Shown: one piece after another, positions 1-12,900 of the stretch
How positions within the stretch are numbered: the stretch's first letter is position 1
Layout of the letters: each line of letters opens with the position of its first letter
DNA from: Ischnura elegans
Taxonomy: Eukaryota > Arthropoda > Insecta > Odonata > Coenagrionidae
Assembly (NCBI RefSeq): GCF_921293095.1
Contig: NC_060259.1
Coordinates: 48,403,812 to 48,467,811, forward strand
Direction: 5' to 3'
Length of the DNA stretch: 64,000 bases
Notes under the pieces: model-generated
What the model was told of the DNA's origin: nothing
What the model saw: the letters and a program-made list of their open reading frames with translations, nothing else
Database searches by the model: none
Program-made: the position numbers and the translations under genes

Positions 1-357
1 ACCCTGGGGAGCTAGATTTGGTAAGCTTCAGGTGCTTCTAAGAAACATTCAGGGATGATGTATTAGAAAAAGAAATTTTTAGCATGAGAAAGAAAAATAA
101 TGGGAATTTAAGGCAGATATTGGCTTGATGCTTCCACTGATGAGCAAGGTATTGATAAATTCCTCCTCCACTGTCATGAAAGGGTAAATAATTTATAAAA
201 CTCTATGGAGGGCTATGAGTACAGATTGAAAAACTTTCGACTTGCCCTGATATCGACCCAAAATTATAAATGGCTCAAGAGGTCAGACCTTGAAGATAAT
301 CGAATGTGTCATGGCCTACTTTCACCTAGACAGTATCTTCATGAAAATGACCTAGAC

Positions 358-629
358 CAGGGGTCTCCAAAATACGGCCCGCACACTCGTTTCAAGTTGC
401 ACGTGATTCTCCCTGGTTTAACTCTATGAGACGCCGCTAGGAGCATTGCAGTGCTGTACTGCATGTCAAAGTCACCTTCAACTGTTCGTAAATAAGAAAT
501 ACGCCACCGGATACTTCAGTAGACGTTGGTATCGAATACTTCAGTCATCAGCAAATTTGCTATCCGGCCCGCGGGATGATTTGGAACTTGGAATGTGGCC
601 CTCGTGGCCTGGTAAATTGGAGACCCCTG
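358..629. mobile_element. hAT-type MITE with exact 8-bp TSD
   Basis: A 272-bp non-coding element has terminal inverted repeats beginning CAGGGGTCTCCAA and ending TTGGAGACCCCTG. It is flanked on both sides by the same 8 bp, ACCTAGAC (350-357 and 630-637). An 8-bp duplication with CAG...CTG ends is the hAT signature. No transposase fits inside, so it is a non-autonomous copy. Small ORFs crossing it are spurious. Confidence 0.9.
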
Positions 630-637
630 ACCTAGAC

Positions 638-3600
638 CTAATGACCATCCTTATAGTGTTAATGTTGAGATGCATACTAACCCTGTAAGATGGATGCATG
701 CTGAGGAAGGCCCACTCGAACACATCTACCTACTTCATCCTGAATCACACCAACATTTCCCAGCCTTCTTGAGGGATAATTGCTTACAAATGATCATTTG
801 ATACTGTGACATTCACTGATGGTTCATACAAAAAATAAAACAGGAATGGCATTCTCTCCACTTTTATCACAACTCTAAAACCAATGAGAGCCCTAAGATT
901 GCAAAGAGCAATTGCAATGCTGCATTGAGCATACAATGGAATGGAAGATATAAATACTGAGCAGGGAGTAAAAATGGAGAAAAGGGTGGCAAAAATGGTA
1001 CTGCAATCTAGAAAATGACAACTTGAACCACCACATTCATAGTCCTAGTTATAATTTCCACTGCGGTTATCCCTAAGAAGGACAAAAAAGTGACAGAGTG
1101 AGGCTTAATACACCACTACAGCACACCACAGAAGTCATCAATAACATGGGTGCAATTAAAAAACGCATAATTAAAATTTCCTATACATACGACACAATTC
1201 TAAAATTCAATTTTCTAAGTACTGGCCAAGAAACACTTTTATTTAAACCCAAAAACATACATTAACAGAAAAGGATTGCCCTTTTGATGCCCATAATTAT
1301 TACAGCACTGTAGTATCAATAAGGAATGTCAGGACCTGTAACAAATTATCTCATCTAAAAGCACAAATCATAGGAAAAGTCTCATTCATCGTTACCATTT
1401 TTCCAAAATATACTCTGGTCCACCATGATTACTGGCAGAGCCTTTTCTGCTACCACAAAATAGTCCCTGTTTTATTAACATTTTTGCAGTAATGTGTCCA
1501 TAAGATTTGAAAGGTGGGGAGTCGGTAAAACAGGATAAGTAGGTACTGGGTATTTCTTGCAATAGAAATCAAGCCCTAATCATCACAATACAATTGTGAA
1601 GTACAATGTTAGTGATACAAATGAGATGTAAATACAAGGAATAACATTAACTCAAGTTCCAGGACTGTGTACCAAACTAACCCCTTGAAGAATTTAAGGA
1701 CCCAAATTTTCAAAATAGGGAAATTTATTCTCACATATAAATACCATGCACATCTTTGACATACATATACTAATCAAACATCTAAAATGTAATTCATGGT
1801 TGAAATGAAGAAAGAGCATAGGTCACCTATAAATTGGGGATTGTGATTTCAAATGGTGGAGTATTATTTTCATTGACTTACAGGGTTGTAGCCATGATTT
1901 TTCTTGGGGGCTGCAGTTTCTATAGGAGAATGGATACATTTGGAGGGAGGCAATCACTTGGAGTAGGTACTTTAAATATCATATTTCCTTAATATTTTGG
2001 GGAAGGGAAAATCAATTAGATCTCTAAACCCTATCATAAGCAAAATGTGCATGGTAGCTCATACTTGCTTTGCTGATTAGTTTTCGTTTCCATATAGCAA
2101 TAATTTTTCGAAAACCAATATCTGTACTGAGTTTCATGAGGTTCATATTTTCATAAATATCAGATTAGAATAAATGGAAATTTGAGGATGATATAACAAT
2201 TTCATTTTTTAAGCATGTGAGCCCTTTCTGGACTTAATTCTCATTTGCAATGAGATGAACAGAGTATACAGAGAACAAGACAATTCATCACACACCTAGG
2301 ATACACAACCGATGACAATGCATACCTGCTATTCAAGGCCAACAGGTTGATGCCAGGCATGCAAATTGCCTATTATCCCAAGGCCAATTAACTTTCTCTT
2401 GGAAGAGAGGGAAAAAATCCTGCGAATGTATTTGAGTGGCCGTAGCAATAAGCAACAAAATTTATTTCCAGCACAACAGCAATAACTGAAAGACATCTCT
2501 ATGAGGGGAACTTTTACCAGAGATCAATACTGGTCACAAAATATTAATTATTGACAAATGAAATCAAAGCATAACCAAGGTTTCAAAATATTTTGTATCA
2601 CAAAATCTAATATGATGACAAAAAATTTAAATGCATGTATTGTATCAAGGACACATACACATATATATTTCTCCCAAAACAAACCAATAGCTATAAAATT
2701 AGCAATATGAAAGTATCCTCCTGATTTCACATTTGAATGCATTAAAAAAAAACATGACAATATCGTGAGAGCTAGTAGATGCTTAACATTCACAGATTAA
2801 ACTTTGGCATTACCACTGAAGGGCACATAGGGAAATTATCATCAAGCGACCCACTTCATTCAATTAAACTTTCTTTATATAACCTCTCATAACAAGAACT
2901 AATGAATGCACATCATAAAATAAAAGACTGTACAAAGTGAGTGGCACCATATTTCTTATAAGTTTTTAATAAATATTTTTCACGAGCCAATTGGAAAATT
3001 TTGTAAAACATGAGGAAGACAGCTATGATTGCAGCAAATAAATAGTAGCAACACAGAATAATTCATCTGAATATTCCTGGGTAGGCCAAGATCAAAACTT
3101 GTCTGAGACTCGTGATAAAGTACTGCAAGTCACTAAGAAATTTTTTTACTTTAGAAATTTGCATGCAATAAGTGATATGGTGACCTTGACCTAATTTTTA
3201 GAATATCAGAGGACTCATTTTAACCCAGATGTAATACGACATTCATCTCATTCATAAGTAATAAGAAGGTTCAAATCCATACCAGTTGAGTGCTTTCCAT
3301 CAACTAGCTGAACTCCAGCCACCTACATCACTCGGTAACATCCCATTAATTTACATTTCATCCAATTTTAGCCTCATTCTTCCATACACAAATGGGTTGG
3401 ACTAGTGGAGTGCATACTTTTGAGTACACACAGTGTGCCACAGAGGAGAAAAATTCGATCAAGGAAGGCAGTAGAGTTAAACATCACATTTGGAACACAC
3501 AAAAAACAGGAGAAACACCTGTATTGTATAAATACCATATTTTGCATCTAAAAAAATACCAATTACTATCACAAGTAACTATGCATTTACTCTTACTAAA

Positions 3601-3677
3601 CTTTCCTATGTTTTACATAAAATAGATGATTCCCAAACAGCAATAAAATAAATTTACAAAATACATGGGGGTAACAA
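638..3677. other. 3' flank of UBE2J1, no recognised gene
   Basis: This AT-rich stretch lies downstream of the UBE2J1 stop codon and must contain its 3' UTR. The poly(A) site was not fixed. An ATTAAA-like minus-strand signal lies near 2965 and an AATAAA near 2461. No ORF here resembles a known protein. Confidence 0.5.
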
Positions 3678-3944
3678 TCACAACAAAAATATTCTCCGAA
3701 ACACAAGAAGTGCAATCAATGCAATAATTATACTCAGAGGTGCATAACTCTTCAAAATTTCTGAACTAGGAGGCCTGGATGTCATCACATGGGATATGAC
3801 CGATGGTCCCGTTTCATCACTCCTTCCATCAACACTGGGAATCACTTCCTGCTGCTGCTCATTGAACTGAGCCTCATTATTATCCTTGCAGGGAAGAAAA
3901 CAGCCATCTTGTATCTCCTGTAATGGTGGTATGTTACCATTTTC
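3678..3944 (-). CDS. UBE2J1: UBE2J1 exon 5 (acidic linker and tail anchor)
   Basis: The acceptor CTTATTTTTCAG precedes GAAAATGGT at 3944. The exon encodes 88 residues: a polar, Glu/Gln-rich linker (FNEQQQEVIP), then APLSIIIALIALLVF, then RRIFLL and stop. The hydrophobic C-terminus with basic residues on its far side is the expected tail anchor. The open frame upstream of the acceptor (MPCTDKFSF...) is intronic. Confidence 0.92.
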   Translation of the reverse strand, partial: ENGNIPPLQEIQDGCFLPCKDNNEAQFNEQQQEVIPSVDGRSDETGPSVISHVMTSRPPSSEILKSYAPLSIIIALIALLVFRRIFLL

Positions 3945-6900
3945 CTGAAAAATAAGAAAAGAGAATTTGTCAGTGCATGGCAATACCTAGCAAGAAACTA
4001 TCACAGATGATAGGTATGCATAACATAGATACAAGGGTCATTCAGTAAGTCCTGGTAATTTCCAAGAGAATGCACCTGTGATATCAAAAATGACTTGTCA
4101 CCAGAAAGCAGCACTAATAACCGTCATCTGTTGGTTAAAATTTAGAGTTTCCATGACATAGTTTCAATGTTGTTGTATATTGTTGTGAACAACTTTCATC
4201 TGATTATAAAATGGATAGAATTGAGTTTCAAGTGGTGATTAAATACTTGTATTTAAAAGAGAGAATGCCAGAAGAAGATAAAAATGAATTAGAATGAGCT
4301 CTCTGCATATCAGTTCCTGTGTTTGCAACAGCTTACTACTGGGTAAATGAGTTTAACCTTGGCCTCACATTCACAAAAGACGAAAATCGTTTTAGACGCC
4401 CTGTGAAGTGTCTACCCTTGAAATAAATGGCAAAACACACTATACGCTTCCACATCATCCATGAATTGAAGTGAGCAAAATAGTTGAGGCAACAGACATA
4501 TCACAAGGCACAGCTACTTTAATTTAGCATGAAAGCTTGGGTGTGAAAAAATCTCGGCAATATAGGTACCACATTTGCTTACAGTGTAGAACAAACCTAA
4601 TTGTGTGTAGACTAAGAGGCTATGCTGAAGTTGTGTGCTGAAGTGCTTTGCTATTGCAATCCTAAAGATCCAGCATTGATACATAACTATTGATGAAATA
4701 TGGATACATCACTACACCAGGGTTCCCACTCCAACTACATTATAAAATTCACGGTTTTTTCCAGGTTTTCACGGTCTGAATGCCATCAAATTCACGGTTT
4801 TTAGATAAGGCATTTTAGGCAGAAATATTGATCACGTAACAATCATCGGCCGCATGTTAACTAAAAATGTAACAAACGCGACAGATGCCTTGAATGCAAA
4901 TGCAGCAATGACAGTGCTATCTCTCATGACGTCACCTATCGTTAGCAAAATTCATGTCCGGCTTAAAGGATGTGAGTGGGAAAATGGAGAGAGCAGGGTG
5001 GCAGGGAAGTGAAGAAGAGCCTGATTTTTTGCCAGGATTAACGTCTTCCAATCGCAGGCTTAAGGTCAATGTGCTGTCATGGCACACACGGACCAATTAA
5101 TAGCTGCGCTTTCGAATACACGTGTGCAGATAAATGCGTGGACATTGCCTGCACGTGACTCGACCTTGAAACATGATTGACATATCGTTTTTTTTCTTTT
5201 AACCCATCTATTGTTGTTCTACAATCAAGTTTGAGAGATTTTTTAAGGTTTTATGACGAAATTCACGGCTATTTCCAGGTTTTTTCACGGTAGAAGAAAT
5301 TCACGGCTTATTCACGGTTTTAAGGTTTTCACGGTTGAGTGGGAACCCTGCTACACTCTAAAGAAAAAAAGAACCGTCAAACAGTGGATTTTGAGGGGGA
5401 ACAGGCTCTGAAGAATGTGAAGATGGTAAAATCGGCCAGCATGTTTATAGCCCCTGTCTTTTGAGATGAACACAGAATAATTTAAATCAATTACTTGGAA
5501 AAGGAAAAAATAATAACAGGAGAGTGTAATGCATAGTTATTGGGCTAGTTGAGTAAAAAATCAAGGAAAAACTTTCTCATTTGTTAGGCAAAAGATCCTC
5601 TTTCATCAAGACATGCATAGCTGCAATAGCAAAACATATGGAATGAAATTATTATAACATTCACCATATTTAACAGATTTGACCTTTAGTGAGCTTTTCA
5701 TATCTTCCAACTTGAAGTAATGGCTTAGGGGAGGAAGGTTAAGGTTTAACAAGGAAGGTTATCCTCCAAAAAAATCCCTATTTTGAGGAGATTCTGAAAT
5801 CCTACTTTTCCGACAGCTTAAAAAGATTAGAAAATTGCTCAGGAAAATGAATAAAGCTGAAAGGAGATTACGGTGTGAAATAAATAAAACTGCCCAAAAT
5901 TATTTGTCATTCCACATTTTTCTAAAAAATTATTGAACACCCTCAGATGAGAGACATGTTTCCATTTTGTCTCTTTGTATCACATGAAGTTAATGAATAG
6001 AGTGAAATACCAAGTTTTCTTCCAATCAAATCCTTAACTTTTGATTTTCATTTTCGATGAAAAGGGGTATTCCGCCAAAATGAAATGAATATTTTTATGC
6101 CTGAAGGAAAATGGAATATTATTTGTGTATTTGCCACTCTCGATTCCAGCATTAGCAAACTCTTTATTTTTCCTGATATCCTTTGCATGAAGTTTTTGCA
6201 CAATCTTTGTTATTTTAATCACCCAATACTTTTCCCTAGGAACATTGGGAATTCTTTAATTTTATCCAAAATTTAAATTTTTGAGATAAAGGCACTCTCT
6301 TCCTTATCATTTAAATGCTTTCAATGATTTTGTTCCATCATATTAATACAGTAATTGAAAGAACAAAAAAAATTTCATGCACTTGGAAAAACTGAGAGCT
6401 AAAAACCCACACGCCTTATAAAACAAACATCTACTTCAGGTTACCAATATTGTTTTAAGAAAATGGAAAAAACTCTGTGGGTAATTCCTTAGAGAAAATT
6501 GCAAATTAGAGTTCAAAGTTTACTCCATAAGTTCAAAACATAGATTCACTCAAACCCAAGTACATGGAACCGGGAGTTATGACAAAAAAATTTCGATGGA
6601 TACATATGCCTTGCATACAAAACAGGCAACAGTCATTGCATGAAGACCAATAAAAATTCATTACAGGGAACTACAAATGGAAAGGTATTTCTTCCTCTTA
6701 ATGTATATGTATCAAGTAAACTCCAAATTTTCCTTTCCACCGTGAATAATTTATAGCAAACACAGTACATATTTTAAAATCATTAAAAAAATAATATTTA
6801 GCAAATTCAATGGGAATTTTAAAACAGCACTGGTTCTGAAGCCGGCAAATAATGCCTGGGAGCATCACAAGGTGCCTCTCCTGTACTGAACCAAAGTATA

Positions 6901-9900
6901 CATTTTCCAGGAAACATAAACAAGGTTTAATAAACCTCAACAGATTTAAGCCCAAGAAAAATGCACTAGAACTATTTTAGCCTCTCACTGCAGATTTTTA
7001 CATGGTTCATAATCCAAAAATACAAGTGTATTTTTCCTCAATCGCTTTAAGGGCATGATAAGTGCAGAAAAAATCATTAGGCGCTAATTTTCAGGCTGAG
7101 ATATATACTCTGATTTTCAATTACATTTCTTCTCAATTATTAAAAATCAAGTAGTGAAGGAGTGGCTGAACATAATAATCAACATTTTCTGCCAACAGGA
7201 TCAGGGTCCAATTAAATTCTACACAGAAACTATCTCAAAATTTTCTAGAGATAGTCAATGAATGATTTCTTGTGTGCCATTGTCAAGAACCTCAATATCA
7301 TTCTACTGAGGAAGAAAGTAAAAAACTATGACTCAGTGTAGACTCAAGTACTGAAGTGTCTGTCAGATTACATTTTCGCTTTTGACTACAGTTCTCCATC
7401 AGTAGAGCACCTGAGCCTCATAATACCCATTATTTGACTCCTTCAAAAGCTAAAATACCAAAGACATTCATTTATTATCTATTAGGTAGTCAAAAAATGT
7501 CATCAGAGCATAGAAATGCACTCGATAGATTGATCAAGTATAAATGTAACCACTGACACAAAAATGAAGTTCATACTAGGGAAAAATTTGATGATATCTT
7601 CGAAAAAGCAGCTTTGAAGATAACCATGCTTAAAATGTGAATAAATGAAGCAATTCCATGGCAAATGAGACAGTTCATTCATTTAAAAACTAGCACATCC
7701 TTATCTATGTCACACTGAGCACAAGAAAGGCTAAGAGACTCATGTTCAGAGTTCTAAATATATTCTATGAATTGGTTTACATAAAAAATTACATTAATTT
7801 GAAATTATTCTGTTCAGATGTTAACTCAGCATTAAAGGGTACATAGAGTTGAGCACCCAGATACAGAGAGTGTGTAACAAGTAGGCATAGGTTGAGTGAG
7901 CACATATAAGTTTATGAAAATAAAATGACTTTAAGAAGTTAGAATTAAAAAAAGGTAATAATTGTCAAGTGTAATGTTTCAAGCCCCAATATTCCTAGGC
8001 TCTTGAGAAACCATCACTCAAACAAAATGAAACTCATAACACATTAAGCCCTACAGCTGGTTCTGTAAGAATCAAGTTATTTACAAGCCAGCTATAAAGA
8101 ATAGTTCCAGAACCACTCATAGCTTCAGGTATCTCATTAGAATATATCACATACAGGGTAGAGAAAAATTGTGATTTTAACCCTGGATAGCTGACGTCAG
8201 TAGGAACCAAAATTAATGATGATGTTTAGGCTGAAAACACACAATTTTTAAACTACAAAAACTTTTAGTCAAAGCTCTCTGATTAGATGTGAGTTTGTGC
8301 CATTGCTGGATGCCTTGGTTACATCGCGACCTCCGGCAGGCTAAACACCCAAAGTCATGAGTTGCCTACAGTATCCAGCGACAGGGAAAACTTGCAGCCA
8401 ACCAGTGCATTAGGCTAAAAGTTCAAAAAAGGAGTGTTGTCGACTGAAACATCATCAGCAATTTTGGTTCCTACCACCATCAGCTATCCAGGGTCAAAAT
8501 TTTATGACACAGATTTTCTCTACCCCGTTTATCTATCACTTCAAACACACAGCTTGCATGTAATTAAGGGGTTCAAATGTCTTGCGTAGAGATTCATATT
8601 CTGTTCCAATGTCAATTCTTGGAGGTCAAGAGTACCTAATTACAAGGACCAATTAGTCAATATAACCAGAGAAGATCAAAAGTGATGTGTGTCACAAAGC
8701 AGTGTCTGGACAGCATTCCCATTTCTCTCCATTGCCAACATCAGATATAACCTTGACAAGAAGGCCTTTACTGAAAATTTATGCTAGAAAAAATGACTTA
8801 AGATGAAAGCATATTTAGCTACACAAACATGAGCATTTGATATGAAGTGATAGCACCTGCTTGAATCACATTAATTCCCTGATTTGCAAATACAAATATC
8901 AGTCTTATAAATTATTCCTCATAAGTTACAGACTTTATTGTCGGGGGAGAATTGAAAGGAAATCAGAATTTTATTCAAATAATAGCTCCCAATCGATAAA
9001 AGAATCATCTAGGAATCAACCTGCCCATCTTCCTTTCCATTAAAATAGGGGTCAGGTTGTTTCATACAACAAGGCATACTATTAATGAAGTTTATTCCTG
9101 GGGGCACCATTCAGAAAACTATCTTCAATTCCACATTACATCACTCAGGAACTTTCACACACATAATTCCCAAAGCACTGCATAATAAATATAACTTTAT
9201 GCAGAGGCAAATGACCAGGTGCTAAGGCATCTAGGCAGAAATGATGATGTGACTTCTAACATTCCCAACTAACATACCCCAGTTCAAATCAAATGATTCC
9301 TTTTCAAAGCAAACTTCTGCCTTTGGGAGGCATACATCTGCAAATTTGTGCATTAATTCATTTGAAGTCATTTGTCTAATGTATTGCTCTGAAAATTTGA
9401 ACATCATGCATGGGCAACAACGACGGGTGATTCCTCCTCCAACTGTGCCTTATCTCTTGTGAAACTAAGTGACTTGAGATACAGATAGTGTGTTTATAAC
9501 AACCCTCACAGAAATTGAAAGATTTATGACTTGATGGTGTAACATACCTGACCTGCAAAACAGAGATTTGGGGTCAAAATCCATTCAAGCCAAATGGTTT
9601 TACACAAAAATTTCTGCCTTCAAAGTACACATACACATATGTACATGTTATTCTGCCATATATTATCTTTAAGTCATTGAAATTGGACCTAACTAAAAAA
9701 TGGTGCCTTGACCACCTTAAATCATAAACTTGTAACAGCATTAGAAAAGAAATTTTAGAAATCGACAATGGAATGATTATAAAAAAAAGCCCCAGGCAAT
9801 ATATATCTCACAACTTTGAACATCATCGGATTCAGACTTGAGAGGTATCCTTTAAGGGTATCTAAATTAAAAAAAAAAGATGAAGCACTTTTCTACCATT

Positions 9901-12900
9901 TTATTAACATGCTTTACGTTTTGACTCACAGAGTCTTCATTGTATAGCACCTATGGATTAATATTAAGAGTCGAAACATGTTTGTGAGCTATGGAAAAGT
10001 GCGAAATGGTTTTTGATTAATCATTACGGAGAGCAAGGAGTGTGGCTCAATGCTCAATTAGGATAGTAGATGACAGCACACCAGCATATGCAGATCTCTA
10101 TCATCATACGTTAACAATCCTCAGATTGGCTAATGCAGCTCTCCACTCAAATCTCCTTTCAGTTTATCATTTAATGTCTATGTTTTTACTAAACATACAA
10201 ATCTTGACTTCTTATAATTCACTCTTACGAATTAAGTAATTTTTCCTCCAAGCCATTGATATCGACAGGTAAACAGCTGTTCAATAATGTTCAAGTACAG
10301 CTGTGCACCTCTGAGCAAACATTCAGACCATTGATTAAAAACAGACCATGATAGGATAAAATATAGAGCAAACTCAAGTTAACATGGGTACAACAATGAT
10401 AGTTCCATCATGATCCATAAGGTCCTCTGTCATTCCAAATTTCATTTGACCAGACAGACAACAAAGCAATCACTGAAGCACTAATACGAGCTTGCTCACA
10501 ACCTGGACCTTGCTTTGAACATAAAAATTATTTAACATTTAGCATGCCAAATTCAGTAGTCTACATACACAGATGCCAAGTTCAATGGCGTGAAATGGCT
10601 AAGACCACAGGGCATTTTTAAAAATTCATTTATTTATTTTCAACTTCTCTGTAAACAGCATGTTAAGGCCTTTACGATGTAGGATTAAGAAAGCACATCA
10701 CAAACATCCATGCACTGGATAGGAACCACCTACCCAGGCAGGATTCGAACCCACGACCTTTGGTTTGGCAGGCGAGGACTTTACCCCACTGCCACCTAGG
10801 CCGGCCTGTATAAATTTCCATTACATAGGCACAGATGTTTAATTTCCCCTGGCATTGAAATTTATCATTTTCTGCTTTTAGGAATATTTTAGCACTTACA
10901 AATGCATTTTTGACTCATATATGTTCCATACTTGATAATTTATTTTTGATTCGCTCAAAACTCCATTGAGTTCTTCAAAATGAGCCTTAGAACTGAAAAT
11001 TTGCCGAATTCATTGAAATCAGGTTTACATCATTACCATGCAGAAACAAGTTTCAACACAAGATCATAACGAAACATATTTAGACACCTACTTATAAATG
11101 CAGTGTAAAAATGTGCTACTGTACATTAAGATGAATTGATCGCAAAAATTTTAACAAATCCAATACTTCGAAATAAGCCAAAAATAGTACATATTTGAAT
11201 ACCAAATAACTTTTTAAACCTACAACTGAAAAAGCAAAATTTGCATGCATCACACATTAATTTAAGCTCAATAGTAATGTAATCCATCCACAGCCCACTA
11301 GTTTCTTTAAAAGAAGTTGATGGCATGGGCATTTAGACATTATCATCACAAAATTCAACAAAAATTTTTATTTCCTCACCAGTTAGTCTGTTATCACCAG
11401 ATATACCTTCATTCATGTAAACAGTAAAATTATTCTGGGGCAAAATATTTGCTCAAACATCGAGACATTTTCAAGACTCACAAGAGGCTTGTCTTGGACC
11501 TTTACAATCATATGACTGAGTTGTACTGAGCAAACTGAAAAAACTAGCTCAATACCATGTCATGAATAGGCCCCATAGAAACCAGCCTCAGTATAACATG
11601 AGGTGGAATGCCTGACTTTTAACCCAATGCATATAAAATGGCAGCAAAAAGTTTACCTCAAAAATCAAAGGAATAAAGGAAATCCTGAGGTCATGAAGAT
11701 CCAATTTATTGATGCCTTGTGTATTGCCAACCGCAGTGACTGTGGGGTTAAGTCCTCCCCTACTGCACCAAAGGTCGCAGGTTAGAACCCCCATAAGTGG
11801 TTAACCCTATCCAGGGTATGGATAATCATGCACATTCAATTGCTAACTTGTGATGAAGCCCTTATGTGAAGGCCAATGTAGTGCTGTTTTAGGTGGTATG
11901 GGAATAAATATATAAATGAAGACTAATCGATTATAAGATGATGTCACCATACCAGGATCGATATGACACCCACTTAGTCATTCAATCCGAAGGTTGGTTT
12001 GGATAGGTGATGATAAAGCTCACCTTAAAGTAAGCCACTGGTGGGTGAATGTCACACACCCAGGGTAGGGAAGCTAGTTCCTTTCCTTGGGCCACTTCGA
12101 CCTTCAAGAATTTTTTTGTTTTCGGGTGCTTGAAGGATGCACCTAGGATTTGAACCCAGGACCCCTAGACTAGTAGCTGAGATAAGAGCTCTACCCACTG
12201 GTCTACCAAGCTCCCCTGATATGATACATCAATTTAAAAAATTAGGTATCTAGCCAACATTACTTCAATAGGGCAGCCAAGGGACATTTGAAGGCTCTCA
12301 ACAAGTCTTTGAAAACCTCTCATTGATGGTATTGTCACTGGTAGTTAACATTATTTGTTATTCTATTCTCCCTTAGTTGCTTTAACTAAAAATAGCTTGA
12401 AAAATCTCAATTGAGATGAAAGAGACAATAACCACCTAAGATTTTCTCAGTTTTTTTAACTAGAGTACAAAGTCCATTTTCACCAATGAACACTAATATT
12501 CATTTAACATTAAAAAAAACTCTATTATGAGAAACAAGGCAACTTCATCAGGTTAGTTTTGAAGTCAACATTCAACTTACCGTACTTGTTCGAGTAACCA
12601 CTTCATTACTTTGGCGTGTAGCAGCCCCAGTTTTCCTACCAACTAATTGGGACACATCACCACAGATAGGGCAGCGCCAGGAACGAGACCTAGAATTAAG
12701 AGAGCCAGAATTACGAACAGAACAACACACCCTGTAAATAATCAACATTCACCGAACATTGTACAAGTACTCATACAGTGAAAATTTTCCTCAGCGAAAA
12801 CTTTAAGTAGACGTTATGAAGGGATATTGTTAAGATTAGAAAACATCTCATTACCACTATTTCTAAGATTATGGACATATCTCCTCTTTTAAGATTCAAT

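Noticed and set aside
1-349. Short ORFs and possible transposon remnant at the window edge
   Set aside because: No motif could be tied to a family, and the sequence is cut by the window start.
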